Below the pieces are notes generated by a model, which was not told the DNA's origin, ran no database searches, and saw nothing but the letters and a program-made list of their open reading frames with translations. A stretch of 64,000 nt of DNA from Gracilibacillus massiliensis. Lineage in GTDB: Bacteria; Bacillota; Bacilli; Bacillales; Amphibacillaceae. The position numbers were made by a program, and so were the translations under genes. Below, in pieces: positions 20,791 through 30,972 of the stretch. Numbering within the stretch: the stretch's first letter is position 1; each line of letters opens with the position of its first letter. The DNA lies in assembly GCF_001458115.1 (NCBI RefSeq), contig NZ_CZRP01000012.1, positions 248,001 to 312,000 of the forward strand. Direction: 5' to 3'.

Positions 20791-21798
20791 ATGAAATCAT
20801 ATACAAAAAGTTGGTTAATAGGATTAGTCACACTGTTCTTGCTATTTTTAGCAGCTTGTGGTGATGAAGGAGAAACAGAGTCAACAGAATCAACAGAATC
20901 TACTGGAGAAGATAACGAAGCTACAGAGGCGCCTGCTGCTGACAATGAAACAGAAGAACAAGGGACCCGTACAATAACGGATGCGATGGGCAATGAAGTA
21001 GAAGTTCCAGCAAATCCAGAAAGAGTGATTGGATCTTATCTAGAAGACTATTTAGTTGCATTAGGAATTGACCCCGTTGCCCAATGGTCGGTTCGTGACG
21101 GTGAAGATGTTCAGGATTATTTACAAGATGATTTAGAAGGAGTTCCAACGATTCCGAGTGAACTACCTTATGAAGCTGTAACTTCATATGATCCGGACTT
21201 AATATTAATGGATTCTGCTAGTATGGTGGAGGACAATAAGTATGATCAATATAACAAAATTGCACCTACTTTTGTTGTTGGTACCGAAGAGAAAAATGAT
21301 TGGCGAGAAAAATTTCAGATCATTGCGGAAGTATTCGGAATGGAAGAAAAAGCAGAAGAAGTATTAGCGGAGTATGATACAAAAGCAGAAGATGCTAAAG
21401 AGCAAATTCAAGCATCAATTGGTGATGAATCTGTTGCTGCATTATGGTTATTTGCCGATACCTTTTATATAGTTAGTGAGAACTTGTCGAGTGGTGATTT
21501 ATTATATAATGAACTAGGCTTGACTACTCCAAGTGTAGTATCGGAGATCTCAGAAACTGCAACAGCAAATTGGTCGGAAATTTCTTTAGAGAAAATGGCG
21601 GAATTAGAAGCGGATCATATCATTTTAGTTAACAGTGAAAATGGCTCAAGTGTATTAGAAGATCCGATCTGGCAAAACATTCCTGCTGTACAAAAAGATA
21701 ATATTTACGAATATGATCGAAGCGCCAGCTGGTTATATGGTGGACCAATCGCCAACAGTCAAATGATAGACGACGCAATAGAAAGTCTAGTTGAATAA
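20791..21798 (+). CDS. Iron-siderophore ABC transporter substrate-binding lipoprotein, YfiY-like
   Basis: A 335-residue type III periplasmic-binding-type lipoprotein. The signal peptide ends in the lipobox LAAC with the lipidated cysteine near residue 23. A glutamate/threonine-rich linker with TEST repeats follows, then the domain starting TRTITDAMGNEVEVPANPERV. It resembles YfiY of B. subtilis. It would deliver ferric siderophore to the divergent permease pair. The missing ATPase is presumably supplied in trans, as YusV does in B. subtilis. Confidence 0.88.
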   Translation: MKSYTKSWLIGLVTLFLLFLAACGDEGETESTESTESTGEDNEATEAPAADNETEEQGTRTITDAMGNEVEVPANPERVIGSYLEDYLVALGIDPVAQWSVRDGEDVQDYLQDDLEGVPTIPSELPYEAVTSYDPDLILMDSASMVEDNKYDQYNKIAPTFVVGTEEKNDWREKFQIIAEVFGMEEKAEEVLAEYDTKAEDAKEQIQASIGDESVAALWLFADTFYIVSENLSSGDLLYNELGLTTPSVVSEISETATANWSEISLEKMAELEADHIILVNSENGSSVLEDPIWQNIPAVQKDNIYEYDRSASWLYGGPIANSQMIDDAIESLVE

Positions 21799-21802
21799 TG
21801 AA

Positions 21803-21839
21803 ACAAAACGTTGAGCAATCACTGCTCAACGTTTTTTAT
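21803..21839 (+). terminator. Terminator after the binding-protein gene
   Basis: AACGTTGAGCA pairs with TGCTCAACGTT around a four- to five-base loop, followed by T residues. Confidence 0.9.
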
Positions 21840-21849
21840 ATCAAGGATT

Positions 21850-22285
21850 ATGAGACATCACTGAGCAAAAGAAGGATTATGTGACATAACTCAGGTGGTA
21901 ATTTTGAGATTTTATCTGTGCTTTACAACCGCTCCGGCTTGCCCGTTTTCCTTTCCGCGGGTTTTTACCCTAAGCTAACTTTTTAAGCAAAGTACGCTTA
22001 AAAAGTGGATCTTAGGGTAAAAACATCCCGCAGGAGTGAAAACGGACGCCTGCGCTTTTTTATGCGTTACAATTTAAGCAAGAGGATGCATTTTTGCTTT
22101 TATCCCTATCATTTGTGAAAGTTATTTGTAGAAAGAACCCAAAATATTAGCATTTGCAAAAGTTGTAGAATTTCATTGAGCGTAGGCGCCCCACGGAAAG
22201 GGAAGTGGGCAGGCCGGAGCGGTTTTTTGCACATATATCATTTCAAAATGGATATCTGAAATATGACGCATAATCCTTCTTTTGT
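21850..22285. repeat. Composite palindromic repeat, type A, copy 4
   Basis: The ends match each other in reverse: AGAAGGATTATGTGACATAA near 21869 and ATGACGCATAATCCTTCTTT near 22263. The first unit (about 21928-22060) is complete, with inner stem CTTTTTAAGC/GCTTAAAAAG and the CCGCAGGAGTGAAAACGG arm. The second (about 22175-22235) is shortened. It lies between the lipoprotein gene and relA. Confidence 0.85.
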
Positions 22286-22454
22286 TCAAGAGTATTTGCT
22301 TTATATTACGAAGAGATAGTATTCTAAATCAGATAAATGTATAAAATGTCGAGAAATGAAAAAGAATTTAAGGAAATATGAGCGTTTTTTTGATATGATA
22401 GATAAAACACTTTCTATAGTGGAGTGGGACAGTCTAATAATAAAAGGTGATTAC

Positions 22455-24659
22455 ATGGCAAAAGATAAAATTTTAGCACCTGAAGATATTTTTGAAAAAG
22501 CAAAAAGCTATCTGAACGACGAAGATATAGCTTTTATTAAATATGCCTATCAATATGCTGAAAAAGCGCATGAAGGCCAGTTTCGAAAATCAGGAGAACC
22601 CTATATCATTCATCCCGTGCAGGTTGCTGGAATCTTACTCGATTTAAAATTGGATCCAGAAACAATCGCTGGCGGTTTTTTACATGATGTAGTAGAAGAT
22701 ACATCCGTAACAGTCGAAGACTTAGAGGAAGCATTTAATGAAGAAGTCGCAATGCTTGTCGATGGTGTAACCAAACTAGGTAAAATTAAATACATGTCAA
22801 AAGAGGCACAGCAAGCTGAGAATCACCGAAAAATGTTCATTGCAATGGCAAAAGACATACGAGTTATTTTGATCAAGCTTTCGGATCGCTTGCACAATAT
22901 GCGAACCCTGAAACATTTACCTGCTGAAAAGCAACGCCGTATTTCCAATGAGACGATCGAGATATTTGCTCCATTAGCACACCGTTTAGGGATTTCAGCT
23001 ATCAAGTGGGAACTAGAAGATACTGCACTTCGCTATTTGAACCCACAACAATACTATCGAATCGTTCATTTAATGAAACAAAAGCGTGAGGAACGTGTCT
23101 ATTATATCGAAGAAGTAATGGACGAAGTAAAAAAACAATTAGAGGATGTAAACATCGAAGCAGAATTCTCCGGTAGACCAAAACATCTATATAGTATTTA
23201 CCGCAAAATGATGCTACAGAAAAAGCAATTCAATGAAATATATGATTTGCTAGCCGTGCGAATTATTGTTTCAAGTATTAAAGATTGTTATGCGGTATTA
23301 GGTATTATTCATACATGCTGGAAGCCGATGCCAGGCCGTTTTAAAGATTATATCGCAATGCCAAAACCGAACCTATATCAATCACTCCATACAACGGTTA
23401 TTGGCCCTAAGGGAGCTCCACTTGAAGTGCAGATTCGTACGAAAGAGATGCATGAAATTGCGGAATATGGGATTGCTGCACATTGGGCTTATAAAGAAGG
23501 TAAATCAGTAAATCCGTCACAACAATCAAACGAAGATCGGCTCGCTTGGTTCCGCGAAATATTAGAGTGGCAGAATGACGCAGATGATGCGGAAGAGTTT
23601 ATGGAGTCGTTAAAAGTCGACCTTTTTTCAGATATGGTCTATGTATTTACACCAAAAGGCGATGTGATTGAGTTGCCGAGAGGATCCGTACCGTTAGATT
23701 TTGCCTATAAGATTCATACCGAAGTAGGGAACCATACGATCGGCTCAAAGATTAATGGTAAGATGGAACCACTTGATTACCAATTGAAAAATGGCGACAT
23801 TGTTGAAGTTATGACTTCTAAGCATTCTTATGGTCCTTCACAGGATTGGCTGAAAATGACGCAAACATCACAAGCAAAAAATAAAATAAAACAATTTTTC
23901 AAGAAACAACGTCGTGATGAGAATGTTATAAAAGGCCGTGAAATGATTGAAACAGAAATTAAACATGCAGGATTTGAACCAAAAGAAGTATTAACTGAAG
24001 ATAATATTCAACTTGCGTTAGAGAAATTCAATTTTGCGACAGAAGAAGATATGTCTGCAGCAGTTGGATATCATGGGATTACCGCTGCACAAATTGTCAC
24101 AAGGCTTACAGAGAAAATTAGAGAACAGCAAGAGAAAAACAAAAATATTGAAGAAACGATTGAAGAAGTAAATGCAAGTGGTCAAAATATTAAGAAAAAA
24201 TCGAAGCGTGACTCAGGAGTACGTGTTGAAGGTGTCGACAATATGCTGATACGTGTCTCTAAATGCTGTAATCCTGTCCCAGGCGACGAGATTGTCGGCT
24301 ATATTACAAAAGGTCGAGGTGTGTCTGTACACCGTAAAGATTGTCCTAATGTCAAAACAGCAGAGGCTGAGGACCGATTAATCTATGTTGATTGGGAAAA
24401 TGAAGAATCAGAATCGAAATCCTATCATGTCGATCTTGAGATCTCTGGGTACGATCGTCGTGGTTTACTAAATGATGTGTTGCAAGTTATTAATGAATCG
24501 AAAACAAACATCATAGCAGTGACGGGTAAATCAGATCGGAATAAAATTGCGATTATTCATGTTACCATTTTGATTCATAATATTACTCATTTGCGACGTA
24601 TTGTCGATCGTTTAAAACAGATACAAGATGTATATACCGTCGAAAGAACGATTCAATAA
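22455..24659 (+). CDS. relA: Bifunctional (p)ppGpp synthetase/hydrolase Rel
   Basis: The stringent-response enzyme, which makes and degrades (p)ppGpp at the ribosome. Domains in order: HD hydrolase (H53, HD at 77-78, ED at 81-82), synthetase ([13 protein letters not shown]), TGS ([14 protein letters not shown]), zinc-finger/conserved cysteine region ([13 protein letters not shown]) and C-terminal ACT domain. Starting at 22455 (AAAAGGTGATTAC before the ATG) gives 734 residues, the same as B. subtilis RelA. An upstream in-frame ATG at 22356 lacks a good site. Both catalytic sites look intact. Confidence 0.96.
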   Translation: MAKDKILAPEDIFEKAKSYLNDEDIAFIKYAYQYAEKAHEGQFRKSGEPYIIHPVQVAGILLDLKLDPETIAGGFLHDVVEDTSVTVEDLEEAFNEEVAMLVDGVTKLGKIKYMSKEAQQAENHRKMFIAMAKDIRVILIKLSDRLHNMRTLKHLPAEKQRRISNETIEIFAPLAHRLGISAIKWELEDTALRYLNPQQYYRIVHLMKQKREERVYYIEEVMDEVKKQLEDVNIEAEFSGRPKHLYSIYRKMMLQKKQFNEIYDLLAVRIIVSSIKDCYAVLGIIHTCWKPMPGRFKDYIAMPKPNLYQSLHTTVIGPKGAPLEVQIRTKEMHEIAEYGIAAHWAYKEGKSVNPSQQSNEDRLAWFREILEWQNDADDAEEFMESLKVDLFSDMVYVFTPKGDVIELPRGSVPLDFAYKIHTEVGNHTIGSKINGKMEPLDYQLKNGDIVEVMTSKHSYGPSQDWLKMTQTSQAKNKIKQFFKKQRRDENVIKGREMIETEIKHAGFEPKEVLTEDNIQLALEKFNFATEEDMSAAVGYHGITAAQIVTRLTEKIREQQEKNKNIEETIEEVNASGQNIKKKSKRDSGVRVEGVDNMLIRVSKCCNPVPGDEIVGYITKGRGVSVHRKDCPNVKTAEAEDRLIYVDWENEESESKSYHVDLEISGYDRRGLLNDVLQVINESKTNIIAVTGKSDRNKIAIIHVTILIHNITHLRRIVDRLKQIQDVYTVERTIQ

Positions 24660-24676
24660 TAAGGCAGGGAACGAAT

Positions 24677-25135
24677 ATGAAAGTAGTATTACAGCGAGCT
24701 TATAACGCTTCTGTTGAGGTTGGGGAAGAAGTTGTCGGTAAAATAGATCATGGATTTGTCGCATTGGTTGGAGTAACCCAGCAAGATACAGACGTTGATG
24801 TCGATTATTTAGTTAATAAAACTGTAAATTTGCGTGTTTTTGAAGATGAAGAAGGAAAGATGAATTTGTCTTTAAAAGATGTAGGTGGTAGTGTATTATC
24901 GATTTCTCAGTTTACTTTATATGGCGACACTAGAAAAGGTAGAAGACCTAATTTTATGAATGCTGCAAAACCAGAAGATGCGGAGAAACTTTACCAACAA
25001 TTTAACGAAAAGCTCCAAGCAGAAGGAATTCATGTGGAAACAGGTGCTTTTGGTGAAATGATGAATGTATCACTCACAAATAACGGTCCTGTGACCATGA
25101 TTATCGATTCAGAAGACCGTAACAAGAAAAAGTAA
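24677..25135 (+). CDS. dtd: D-aminoacyl-tRNA deacylase
   Basis: Dtd removes D-amino acids (and glycine from tRNA-Ala) to protect translation. The two signatures are present: [17 protein letters not shown] and the Gly-cisPro motif NNGPVT near the C-terminus. It has 152 residues and lies 17 bases after relA with GGCAGGGAACG upstream. This relA-dtd pair is standard in Firmicutes. Confidence 0.96.
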   Translation: MKVVLQRAYNASVEVGEEVVGKIDHGFVALVGVTQQDTDVDVDYLVNKTVNLRVFEDEEGKMNLSLKDVGGSVLSISQFTLYGDTRKGRRPNFMNAAKPEDAEKLYQQFNEKLQAEGIHVETGAFGEMMNVSLTNNGPVTMIIDSEDRNKKK

Positions 25136-25201
25136 TTTCGAACATAAATAATTTTTAAATAGTAAGCATAAGTAGCTCAGACAAAAGAATTATATAATTA
25201 C

Positions 25202-25245
25202 AGAATCCAAACGATAGAATAGACTTTGAATCGTTTGGATTTATT
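25202..25245 (+). terminator. Terminator after dtd
   Basis: AATCCAAACGAT pairs with ATCGTTTGGATT around a loop of about 14 bases. The T tract is weak, so confidence is moderate. Confidence 0.65.
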
Positions 25246-25257
25246 GTGTATTTGGAA

Positions 25258-25645
25258 CATACTGCGTAATTTGCATTTAGTTAATTTTGAAACCAAAAGT
25301 GTGCTAACATAGCGCTCCGGCCGATTGCTTCGCTTTCCGCGGGGACGGCTTCAGCTAATTTTTCAAAATAAAATTTATTTTATTTTGAAAAATGGATCTT
25401 CAGCTCGCCCTGTTCCCGCAGGAGTCTTCGCAATCGGCCTCCGCTATATGGTAGTTCTACAATGCTTGTGACAGCTAGTAATTTGAGCTTTTAATCCAAA
25501 TGTCGAATTCTTCAAATGATAAAAATACCAATATGCTTCCTAATCCTAGCGTTGTAGAATATCAATTTAGCGGACAAGCCGGAGCGGTTTTTAAGCACAC
25601 AAATCATGTCATAATTACTACATCATTTATTGCGTAGTACCCTTC
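25258..25645. repeat. Composite palindromic repeat, type A-like, copy 5
   Basis: The first unit (about 25312-25448) has an unusually long, AT-rich perfect inner stem: ATTTTTCAAAATAAAATTTA pairs with its complement just downstream. Only the outer arm of the second unit survives (GCGGACAAGCCGGAGCGG near 25571). The outer ends ACTGCGTAAT (25260) and ATTGCGTAGT (25629) are inverted. It lies between the convergent dtd and amidase genes. Confidence 0.82.
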
Positions 25646-25657
25646 AATTGCTGAATT

Positions 25658-26593
25658 TTATCTAAAGTATGCCTGTAATCCTCTTGCAATTCCTCTGCTG
25701 ATTGCTTCTAAATAAACTCTTGATTGTATGTGAGTTTCTTCGGTTTGATTGGATATAAAACCTAATTCCAATAATAATGATGGCCGGTGGTTTGTACGTA
25801 AAACTTGTAAATCCTGTTGATCTATTCCGCGATTATTAGCTTCTGTTTGACTGATGATCCCCTGATGCACATATTCAGCTAATTGCTGATCACGATCAGA
25901 ATAATAGAAAGTATCAATGCCTTGAACATCAGGAAATTCGGGTGTGCTATTATAATGGAGGCTTAGAAAAACATCCGCACGATGTAAATTGGCAAACGAT
26001 ACTCTGCTAGTTAACGGTATATATTGATCCCTGGTGCGAGTAAGAAAAACCTCTGCTCCCTGATTTTCTAGAATTTCCTTCATCACATTTGCCGTTCGTA
26101 ATGTGTAACGGCTCTCATATCCATTAGATTCTCCAATAGCGCCAACGTCTCTCCCGCCATGTCCCGGGTCAATTACGACTCGTTTACCCGTAAGATTTCC
26201 AGATTGGTTTATTTCTTCTGTTTTATCACTTTGTGTCTCTTCAGTGGTCACGTCCTCTTGTTCAGAAATAGCTTCTTTTTGCTCAAGTTCTTCAGGTTCA
26301 GTTGGAGTTACTTCCTCAATAACTGAAAAATAATCTTTATGTATCCATCCTTCTTCATCGGTTATTTGTATTTTCGCCCAATCACCTGATTCTTCTAGAA
26401 TTGAGTAGTTTTCAGGAGGATTTACTTGTGTAACAACATCATATTCTGTTCCTGGTCCGGTTCGTACATTTAAATTTTCACCTTCAATTTGGGCTTCTTT
26501 TGCATAAATAAGCAACGACATAGAAAAGATAAGAACAATACTAACAATTGTTACAAAACTCACTTTTTTCACGATAGGATAACATCCCTTCAA
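25658..26593 (-). CDS. N-acetylmuramoyl-L-alanine amidase with SH3 domain, YrvJ-like
   Basis: A secreted cell-wall hydrolase of 311 residues: signal peptide (about residues 8-31), one bacterial SH3 domain (GENLNVRTGPGTEYDVVTQV onward), an acidic linker, and an Amidase_3 domain. Zinc and catalytic residues are visible in VIDPGHGGRD, ESRYTLRTA, SLHYNST and LLLELGFIS. The start is TTG, spaced about seven bases from AAGGG; a GTG eight codons later is possible. B. subtilis YrvJ at this locus has more SH3 repeats. It is divergent from the small gene at 26655. Confidence 0.9.
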   Translation of the reverse strand: MKGCYPIVKKVSFVTIVSIVLIFSMSLLIYAKEAQIEGENLNVRTGPGTEYDVVTQVNPPENYSILEESGDWAKIQITDEEGWIHKDYFSVIEEVTPTEPEELEQKEAISEQEDVTTEETQSDKTEEINQSGNLTGKRVVIDPGHGGRDVGAIGESNGYESRYTLRTANVMKEILENQGAEVFLTRTRDQYIPLTSRVSFANLHRADVFLSLHYNSTPEFPDVQGIDTFYYSDRDQQLAEYVHQGIISQTEANNRGIDQQDLQVLRTNHRPSLLLELGFISNQTEETHIQSRVYLEAISRGIARGLQAYFR

Positions 26594-26654
26594 CTAATAT
26601 CCCTTCTATCTTATCGAATATTGAATAAAAAGTAAAAAAGGAATGAAAAAAGTC

Positions 26655-26828
26655 ATGCACACTAGTTACAAACATCAAAGAACTGCTGCTACCAATCATT
26701 TTCAAACAAACCACGTTCATCACTTTAAAGAATATCAGCTAAGAGATTATCAGACGGAAATCGCAGCACAATTCGATATTGCTTTACATTCGACACAGAA
26801 ATTATCGAAAAATAAAAAACGAACTTGA
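26655..26828 (+). CDS. Small protein of unknown function, YrzK position
   Basis: A 57-residue histidine-, glutamine- and threonine-rich protein with the segment HQRTAATNHFQTNHVHHFKE, no membrane helix and a basic C-terminus. The ATG at 26655 is ten bases from AAAAAGGA; an ATG at 26643 sits too close to that site. B. subtilis has a small gene, yrzK, between yrvJ and hisS, so position supports reality. I do not recognise a domain. It ends just before the hisS T-box leader. Confidence 0.55.
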   Translation: MHTSYKHQRTAATNHFQTNHVHHFKEYQLRDYQTEIAAQFDIALHSTQKLSKNKKRT

Positions 26829-26904
26829 CAACCTTACAAATAAACGATTATGATATAAGCAATTCGATTAAATTTAAATGTAAAATGAAAATGCCATAGA
26901 AGGA

Positions 26905-27127
26905 AAAAGTAGCGGAGCAAACAGTAGCAAAGAGAGAGGATTCCCTGGCTGAAAGAATTCTTGTTATCTGACTCGCGTGAAAGACATTCTGGAGGTTTTG
27001 TGCTGAAAAAAGAGTAAGTATGAACGTAGGCAGGCGTTAACTGTTTTGAGTGGAAGTATACGTACTTCAACTAGGGTGGCAACACGGGTAATCTCTCGTC
27101 CCTTTCTATAGGGGTGGGAGTTTTTTT
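26905..27127 (+). promoter_or_regulatory. T-box riboswitch leader of hisS-aspS
   Basis: The antiterminator box AGGGTGGCAACACGGG lies at 27073-27088 and is followed by a terminator (CTCTCGTCCC...GGGTGGGAG plus T7, 27093-27127). Stem I begins near 26918, where AGCA pairs with TGCT. An inner helix AGAAT/ATTCT surrounds the apical part. The triplets GAC (Asp, 26983-26985) and CAT (His, 26985-26987) overlap on the 3' side; I cannot assign the specifier with certainty. Uncharged tRNA would stabilise the antiterminator and allow transcription of both synthetase genes. Confidence 0.88.
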
Positions 27128-27163
27128 ATGCAAAAAATTCACGGAGTAAGAGGGGGAGATCAC

Positions 27164-28426
27164 ATGAAAGCACCTAGAGGCACGCAAGATTTATTACCAG
27201 GTGTAACGGAAAAATGGCAATACGTTGAAGAGAAATTAAAAGAATTAAGTGGTCGTTACCATTACCAAGAAATACGTACGCCTATTTTTGAACATACGGA
27301 ATTATTTCAACGTGGTGTTGGTGATACAACAGATATCGTCCAAAAAGAAATGTACACCTTTTTAGATAAAGGAGAGCGAAGCATTACTTTGCGTCCAGAA
27401 GGAACAGCTTCTGTTGTGCGATCATTTGTGCAGCATAAATTATTTGGTTCTCCGAATCAGCCAACAAAACTATTTTATATCGGACCTATGTTTCGATATG
27501 AAAGACCACAACAAGGTCGAATGCGCCAGTTTGTCCAATATGGTGTCGAAGCATTAGGAAGTGCCGATCCTGCTATCGACGCAGAAGTAATATCATTAGC
27601 AATGAATGCCTACCAAACATTAGGACTGAAATCGTTAAAATTAGTTATTAACAGTCTTGGTGATCAGGAAAGCCGCGAGAATCACCGCCAGGCATTAGTA
27701 GATCACTTTACACCTGTAAAAGATGAGTTGTGCGGAGATTGTCAGAACCGATTAGAGCAAAATCCATTACGTGTACTGGACTGTAAAAAGGATCGAGACC
27801 ATCCGAAAATGCAAGATGCACCATCGATTTTGTCCTATTTGAACGATGATTCGAGTGTCTATTTCGAAAAAGTAAAAGCCTATTTAGATGCAATGGGGAT
27901 CGAATATCAAGTAGATCCGAATCTTGTTCGAGGATTAGACTATTATAACCACACCGCCTTTGAAATTATGAGTGATGCTGAAGGATTCGGAGCCATTACA
28001 ACGTTATCAGGCGGTGGCAGATACAATGGACTAGTACAAGATCTTGGAGGACCTGAGACTCCGGGTATTGGTTTTGCATTAAGTATCGAACGCTTATTAA
28101 TGGCACTTGAAGCTGAAGGTGTATCACTACCAATTGATGAACAATTGGATTGTTATGTGGTCGCATTAGGCGATAATGCCAATTTAAAAGCAGCTGCGAT
28201 CGTTAATGATATGCGTCAAGTTGGGATTCAAGTCGATAAGGACTATCAAGGCAAAAAATTCAAAGGTCAATTTAAAGCAGCGGATCGTTTAAAAGCAAAA
28301 TTTGTTTTAGTACTAGGTGATGACGAATTAGCGAACAATCAGATTGCTGTTAAAAACATGGAAACAGGAGAACAAGAAACTGTAGCCATTGATCAACTAA
28401 TCACACATATACAAGGGATATTATAA
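27164..28426 (+). CDS. hisS: Histidine--tRNA ligase
   Basis: Class II synthetase of 420 residues. Motif 2 is [18 protein letters not shown], the histidine-specific loop [12 protein letters not shown] is present, and motif 3 is [17 protein letters not shown]-terminal anticodon-binding domain follows. The ATG at 27164 ([12 protein letters not shown]) has AGAGGGGGAGAT upstream and matches the family N-terminus; an in-frame ATG at 27128 falls in the terminator. Expression is controlled by the upstream T-box. Confidence 0.96.
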   Translation: MKAPRGTQDLLPGVTEKWQYVEEKLKELSGRYHYQEIRTPIFEHTELFQRGVGDTTDIVQKEMYTFLDKGERSITLRPEGTASVVRSFVQHKLFGSPNQPTKLFYIGPMFRYERPQQGRMRQFVQYGVEALGSADPAIDAEVISLAMNAYQTLGLKSLKLVINSLGDQESRENHRQALVDHFTPVKDELCGDCQNRLEQNPLRVLDCKKDRDHPKMQDAPSILSYLNDDSSVYFEKVKAYLDAMGIEYQVDPNLVRGLDYYNHTAFEIMSDAEGFGAITTLSGGGRYNGLVQDLGGPETPGIGFALSIERLLMALEAEGVSLPIDEQLDCYVVALGDNANLKAAAIVNDMRQVGIQVDKDYQGKKFKGQFKAADRLKAKFVLVLGDDELANNQIAVKNMETGEQETVAIDQLITHIQGIL

Positions 28427-28437
28427 GGGGGATAATA

Positions 28438-30189
28438 ATGCGCACATTAGCAGGCACATTACGAAAAGAACATGTTAATCAAGAAGTAACTTTAAAAGGT
28501 TGGGTACAGAAACGACGTGATTTAGGTGAGATTATTTTCATCGATTTGCGTGACCGTTCTGGTGTCGTACAAATCGTATTTAATGCAGAAAATGGCAAAG
28601 AAACACACGCAATTGGTGATAGTGTTAGAAGCGAATATGTGATCGAAATTAAAGGGAACGTCGTTGAAAGAGACCCAGAGACTGTAAATCCTAAAATTGA
28701 TACAGGGGACATTGAAGTTTTTGTTACAGAAATCAATGTATTGAACGAAGCAAAAACACCTCCTTTTTCACTTACAGATGACATAGATGTTTCAGAAGAC
28801 GTCCGACTCAAATATCGTTATTTAGACTTACGTCGTGAGGTTATGCAAGAAACTTTCAAGTTGCGTCATCATGCAACACAATCAATACGCGAATTTTTAA
28901 ACGAAGAAGCCTTTTTAGAAATGGAAACACCGATGTTAACGAAAAGTACTCCAGAAGGTGCGCGTGACTATCTAGTACCAAGTCGTGTTCATGAAGGTTA
29001 CTTTTATGCATTACCACAGTCACCACAGTTGTTTAAACAATTATTAATGGTATCAGGATTTGAAAAATACTATCAATTTGCCCGTTGTTTCCGTGACGAA
29101 GACCTTCGTGCCGATCGTCAGCCGGAATTTACTCAAATCGATATTGAAACATCTTTCATGTCAATGGATGACATTATTGAAATGACCGAACGTATGATGA
29201 CTAAGGTAATGAAAGAAGTAAAAGGATTAGATATACAAACGCCATTTACACGGATGCCATATGATGAAGCAATGGAGCGTTTTGGTTCAGATAAACCAGA
29301 TGTTCGTTTTGAAATGGAATTAGTTAATTTGTCGGAAGTTGTAAAAGAGTCTGGCTTTAAAGTATTCCGTCAAGCTGTTGAAAACGGTGGAAAGGTGAGT
29401 GGCTTGAACTTAAAAGGTAAAGCAGATCACTACTCACGTAAAGATCTAGACAATATGACAGACTTTGCAAAAATTTATGGTGCAAAAGGATTAGCATGGT
29501 TAAAAGTAGAGGAAGACTCACTAGTTGGTCCAATAGCTAAATTTTTCTCTGAAGAAGAACAAGGACAATTCCGTCAGTTGTTAGATGCACATGCTGGAGA
29601 TATCCTATTCTTTGTAGCTGACAAGAAACAAGTTGTTTACGATACACTAGGAGCACTGCGTTTGAAATTAGCAAAAGATCATGACCTAATTGACGAGAGC
29701 AAGTTTGAATTTCTCTGGATTACCGATTGGCCATTATTAGAATATGATGAAGAAGCTGGACGTTATCATGCAGCACACCATCCTTTTACCATGCCATTCG
29801 AATCTGATTTCGATAAATTAGATACAAACCCTGGAGAAGTGCGTGCACAAGCGTATGACTTGGTCTTAAATGGTTATGAATTAGGTGGAGGATCGTTACG
29901 TATTTATAAGCGTGAGATGCAAAATCAAATGTTCGAAAAATTAGGATTTACAAAAGATGAAGCGGAATCTCAATTTGGATTCTTACTGGATGCATTGGAC
30001 TTTGGTGCACCACCACACGGAGGAATAGCATTAGGGTTCGACCGCTTTATCATGTTACTTGCTGGACGTACCAATCTGCGAGATACGATTTTGTTCCCGA
30101 AAACAGCATCAGCTTCAGATCCGATGACAGAAGCACCAAGCGCTGTAGACCACAAACAATTAAATGAACTACATTTAAAGTTAAAATAA
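28438..30189 (+). CDS. aspS: Aspartate--tRNA ligase
   Basis: Class IIb synthetase of 583 residues: N-terminal OB anticodon-binding domain, motif 2 [20 protein letters not shown], a bacterial insertion (GAD) domain around residues 280-420 and motif 3 [15 protein letters not shown]. It lies 11 bases after hisS with AAGGGGGATAAT upstream, so it is in the same T-box controlled operon. Discriminating or non-discriminating status towards Asn cannot be read with certainty. Confidence 0.96.
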   Translation: MRTLAGTLRKEHVNQEVTLKGWVQKRRDLGEIIFIDLRDRSGVVQIVFNAENGKETHAIGDSVRSEYVIEIKGNVVERDPETVNPKIDTGDIEVFVTEINVLNEAKTPPFSLTDDIDVSEDVRLKYRYLDLRREVMQETFKLRHHATQSIREFLNEEAFLEMETPMLTKSTPEGARDYLVPSRVHEGYFYALPQSPQLFKQLLMVSGFEKYYQFARCFRDEDLRADRQPEFTQIDIETSFMSMDDIIEMTERMMTKVMKEVKGLDIQTPFTRMPYDEAMERFGSDKPDVRFEMELVNLSEVVKESGFKVFRQAVENGGKVSGLNLKGKADHYSRKDLDNMTDFAKIYGAKGLAWLKVEEDSLVGPIAKFFSEEEQGQFRQLLDAHAGDILFFVADKKQVVYDTLGALRLKLAKDHDLIDESKFEFLWITDWPLLEYDEEAGRYHAAHHPFTMPFESDFDKLDTNPGEVRAQAYDLVLNGYELGGGSLRIYKREMQNQMFEKLGFTKDEAESQFGFLLDALDFGAPPHGGIALGFDRFIMLLAGRTNLRDTILFPKTASASDPMTEAPSAVDHKQLNELHLKLK

Positions 30190-30226
30190 TGTAAAGAAAC
30201 GGTAAGGTGTTTGTAAACAAAATCGC

Positions 30227-30255
30227 TTGAAATAGCTTAGGTGATATGCTATTAT
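30227..30255 (+). promoter_or_regulatory. Promoter of 6S RNA
   Basis: TTGAAA (30227-30232) and TATTAT (30250-30255) are separated by 17 bases, a near-consensus sigma-A promoter. Transcription would begin near 30262, with a short precursor leader before the mature 6S RNA. Confidence 0.75.
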
Positions 30256-30274
30256 TTACTTACAATCAAACAAC

Positions 30275-30475
30275 AAACAATCCTGATGTGTTCGTCGATT
30301 AATTGACGTTTTGACCGAACACCATTAACATCGGGAGCCTGGTGTTCTTATATGGAATGCAAGCCGCATTTACTTACGTATTGTTTGCGGAAGCATGAAG
30401 TATAGGACAGGGCACCCACCTGCTAGGAGCGGGATCAAAACTCATCACAGCGACGGCACAATTGGGATTGTCGAT
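30275..30475 (+). ncRNA. bsrA: 6S RNA (BsrA/6S-1 type)
   Basis: The region matches the 6S-1 RNA I know from B. subtilis, including its location after aspS. Conserved blocks are TCCTGATGTGTTCG near the 5' end, CGAACACCATTAACATCGGG, GACAGGGCACCCACCT and GACGGCACAATTGGGAT near the 3' end. The two ends pair to form the closing stem, and the central bubble mimics an open promoter that binds sigma-A RNA polymerase in stationary phase. Exact processed ends are estimated. Confidence 0.9.
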
Positions 30476-30484
30476 TTAAAAGTT

Positions 30485-30524
30485 CAAGGCCCATTAACCT
30501 AATTTGGTTAATGGGCCTTTTTGG
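30485..30524 (+). terminator. Terminator after 6S RNA
   Basis: AAGGCCCATTAACC pairs with GGTTAATGGGCCTT around a five-base loop, followed by T residues. Confidence 0.92.
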
Positions 30525-30611
30525 TGATATAGCTTGAGCAAACTCGAGCCTTTAGTCGTGCGTAAGCAAGCATCGATTGAGACATCGTTTTAGCTATGTT
30601 CATCAGCAGAC

Positions 30612-30850
30612 AAATGTCGGCGAGAAAAGATCTCATCGGCATTTATTAGCAAAAAAGTGATAAAAAAGCCGACGAGAAGCAATCTCATCGGCAATTGATA
30701 GCAAAAAAGTGATGAAAATACCGACGAGAATCGATCTCATCGGCATTTATTAGCAAAAAAGTGATAAAAAAGTCTACGAGAAGCAATCTCATCGGCATTT
30801 GGCAGCTAATTAGTGGTGAAACTACCGATGATGAACTGTCTCATCTTCAA
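30612..30850. repeat. Tandem array of 52-bp hairpin repeats
   Basis: The motif CGAGAA recurs at 30621, 30673, 30725 and 30777, exactly 52 bases apart. A degenerate fifth unit ends near 30850. Each unit has the hairpin CCGACGAGA/TCTCATCGG followed by an A-rich spacer with GCAAAAAAGTGAT. This non-coding stretch between 6S RNA and rsfA (30525-30972) holds nothing else I recognise. It is not a CRISPR array, because the spacers are repeated too. Confidence 0.9.
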
Positions 30851-30972
30851 TTCTCGAGTACTATTAAACAAAAAATAAGATACTATTAGCAATATCCCTA
30901 TTTGCTAAGTATAAACTATCAAGATATTACCTTTAGTTACTTCTCATTTTTTTATAGTACATTCCACTGCAT

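Noticed and set aside
30612-30850. Possible CRISPR array
   Set aside because: Both hairpin and intervening sequence repeat every 52 bases; there are no unique spacers and no cas genes.
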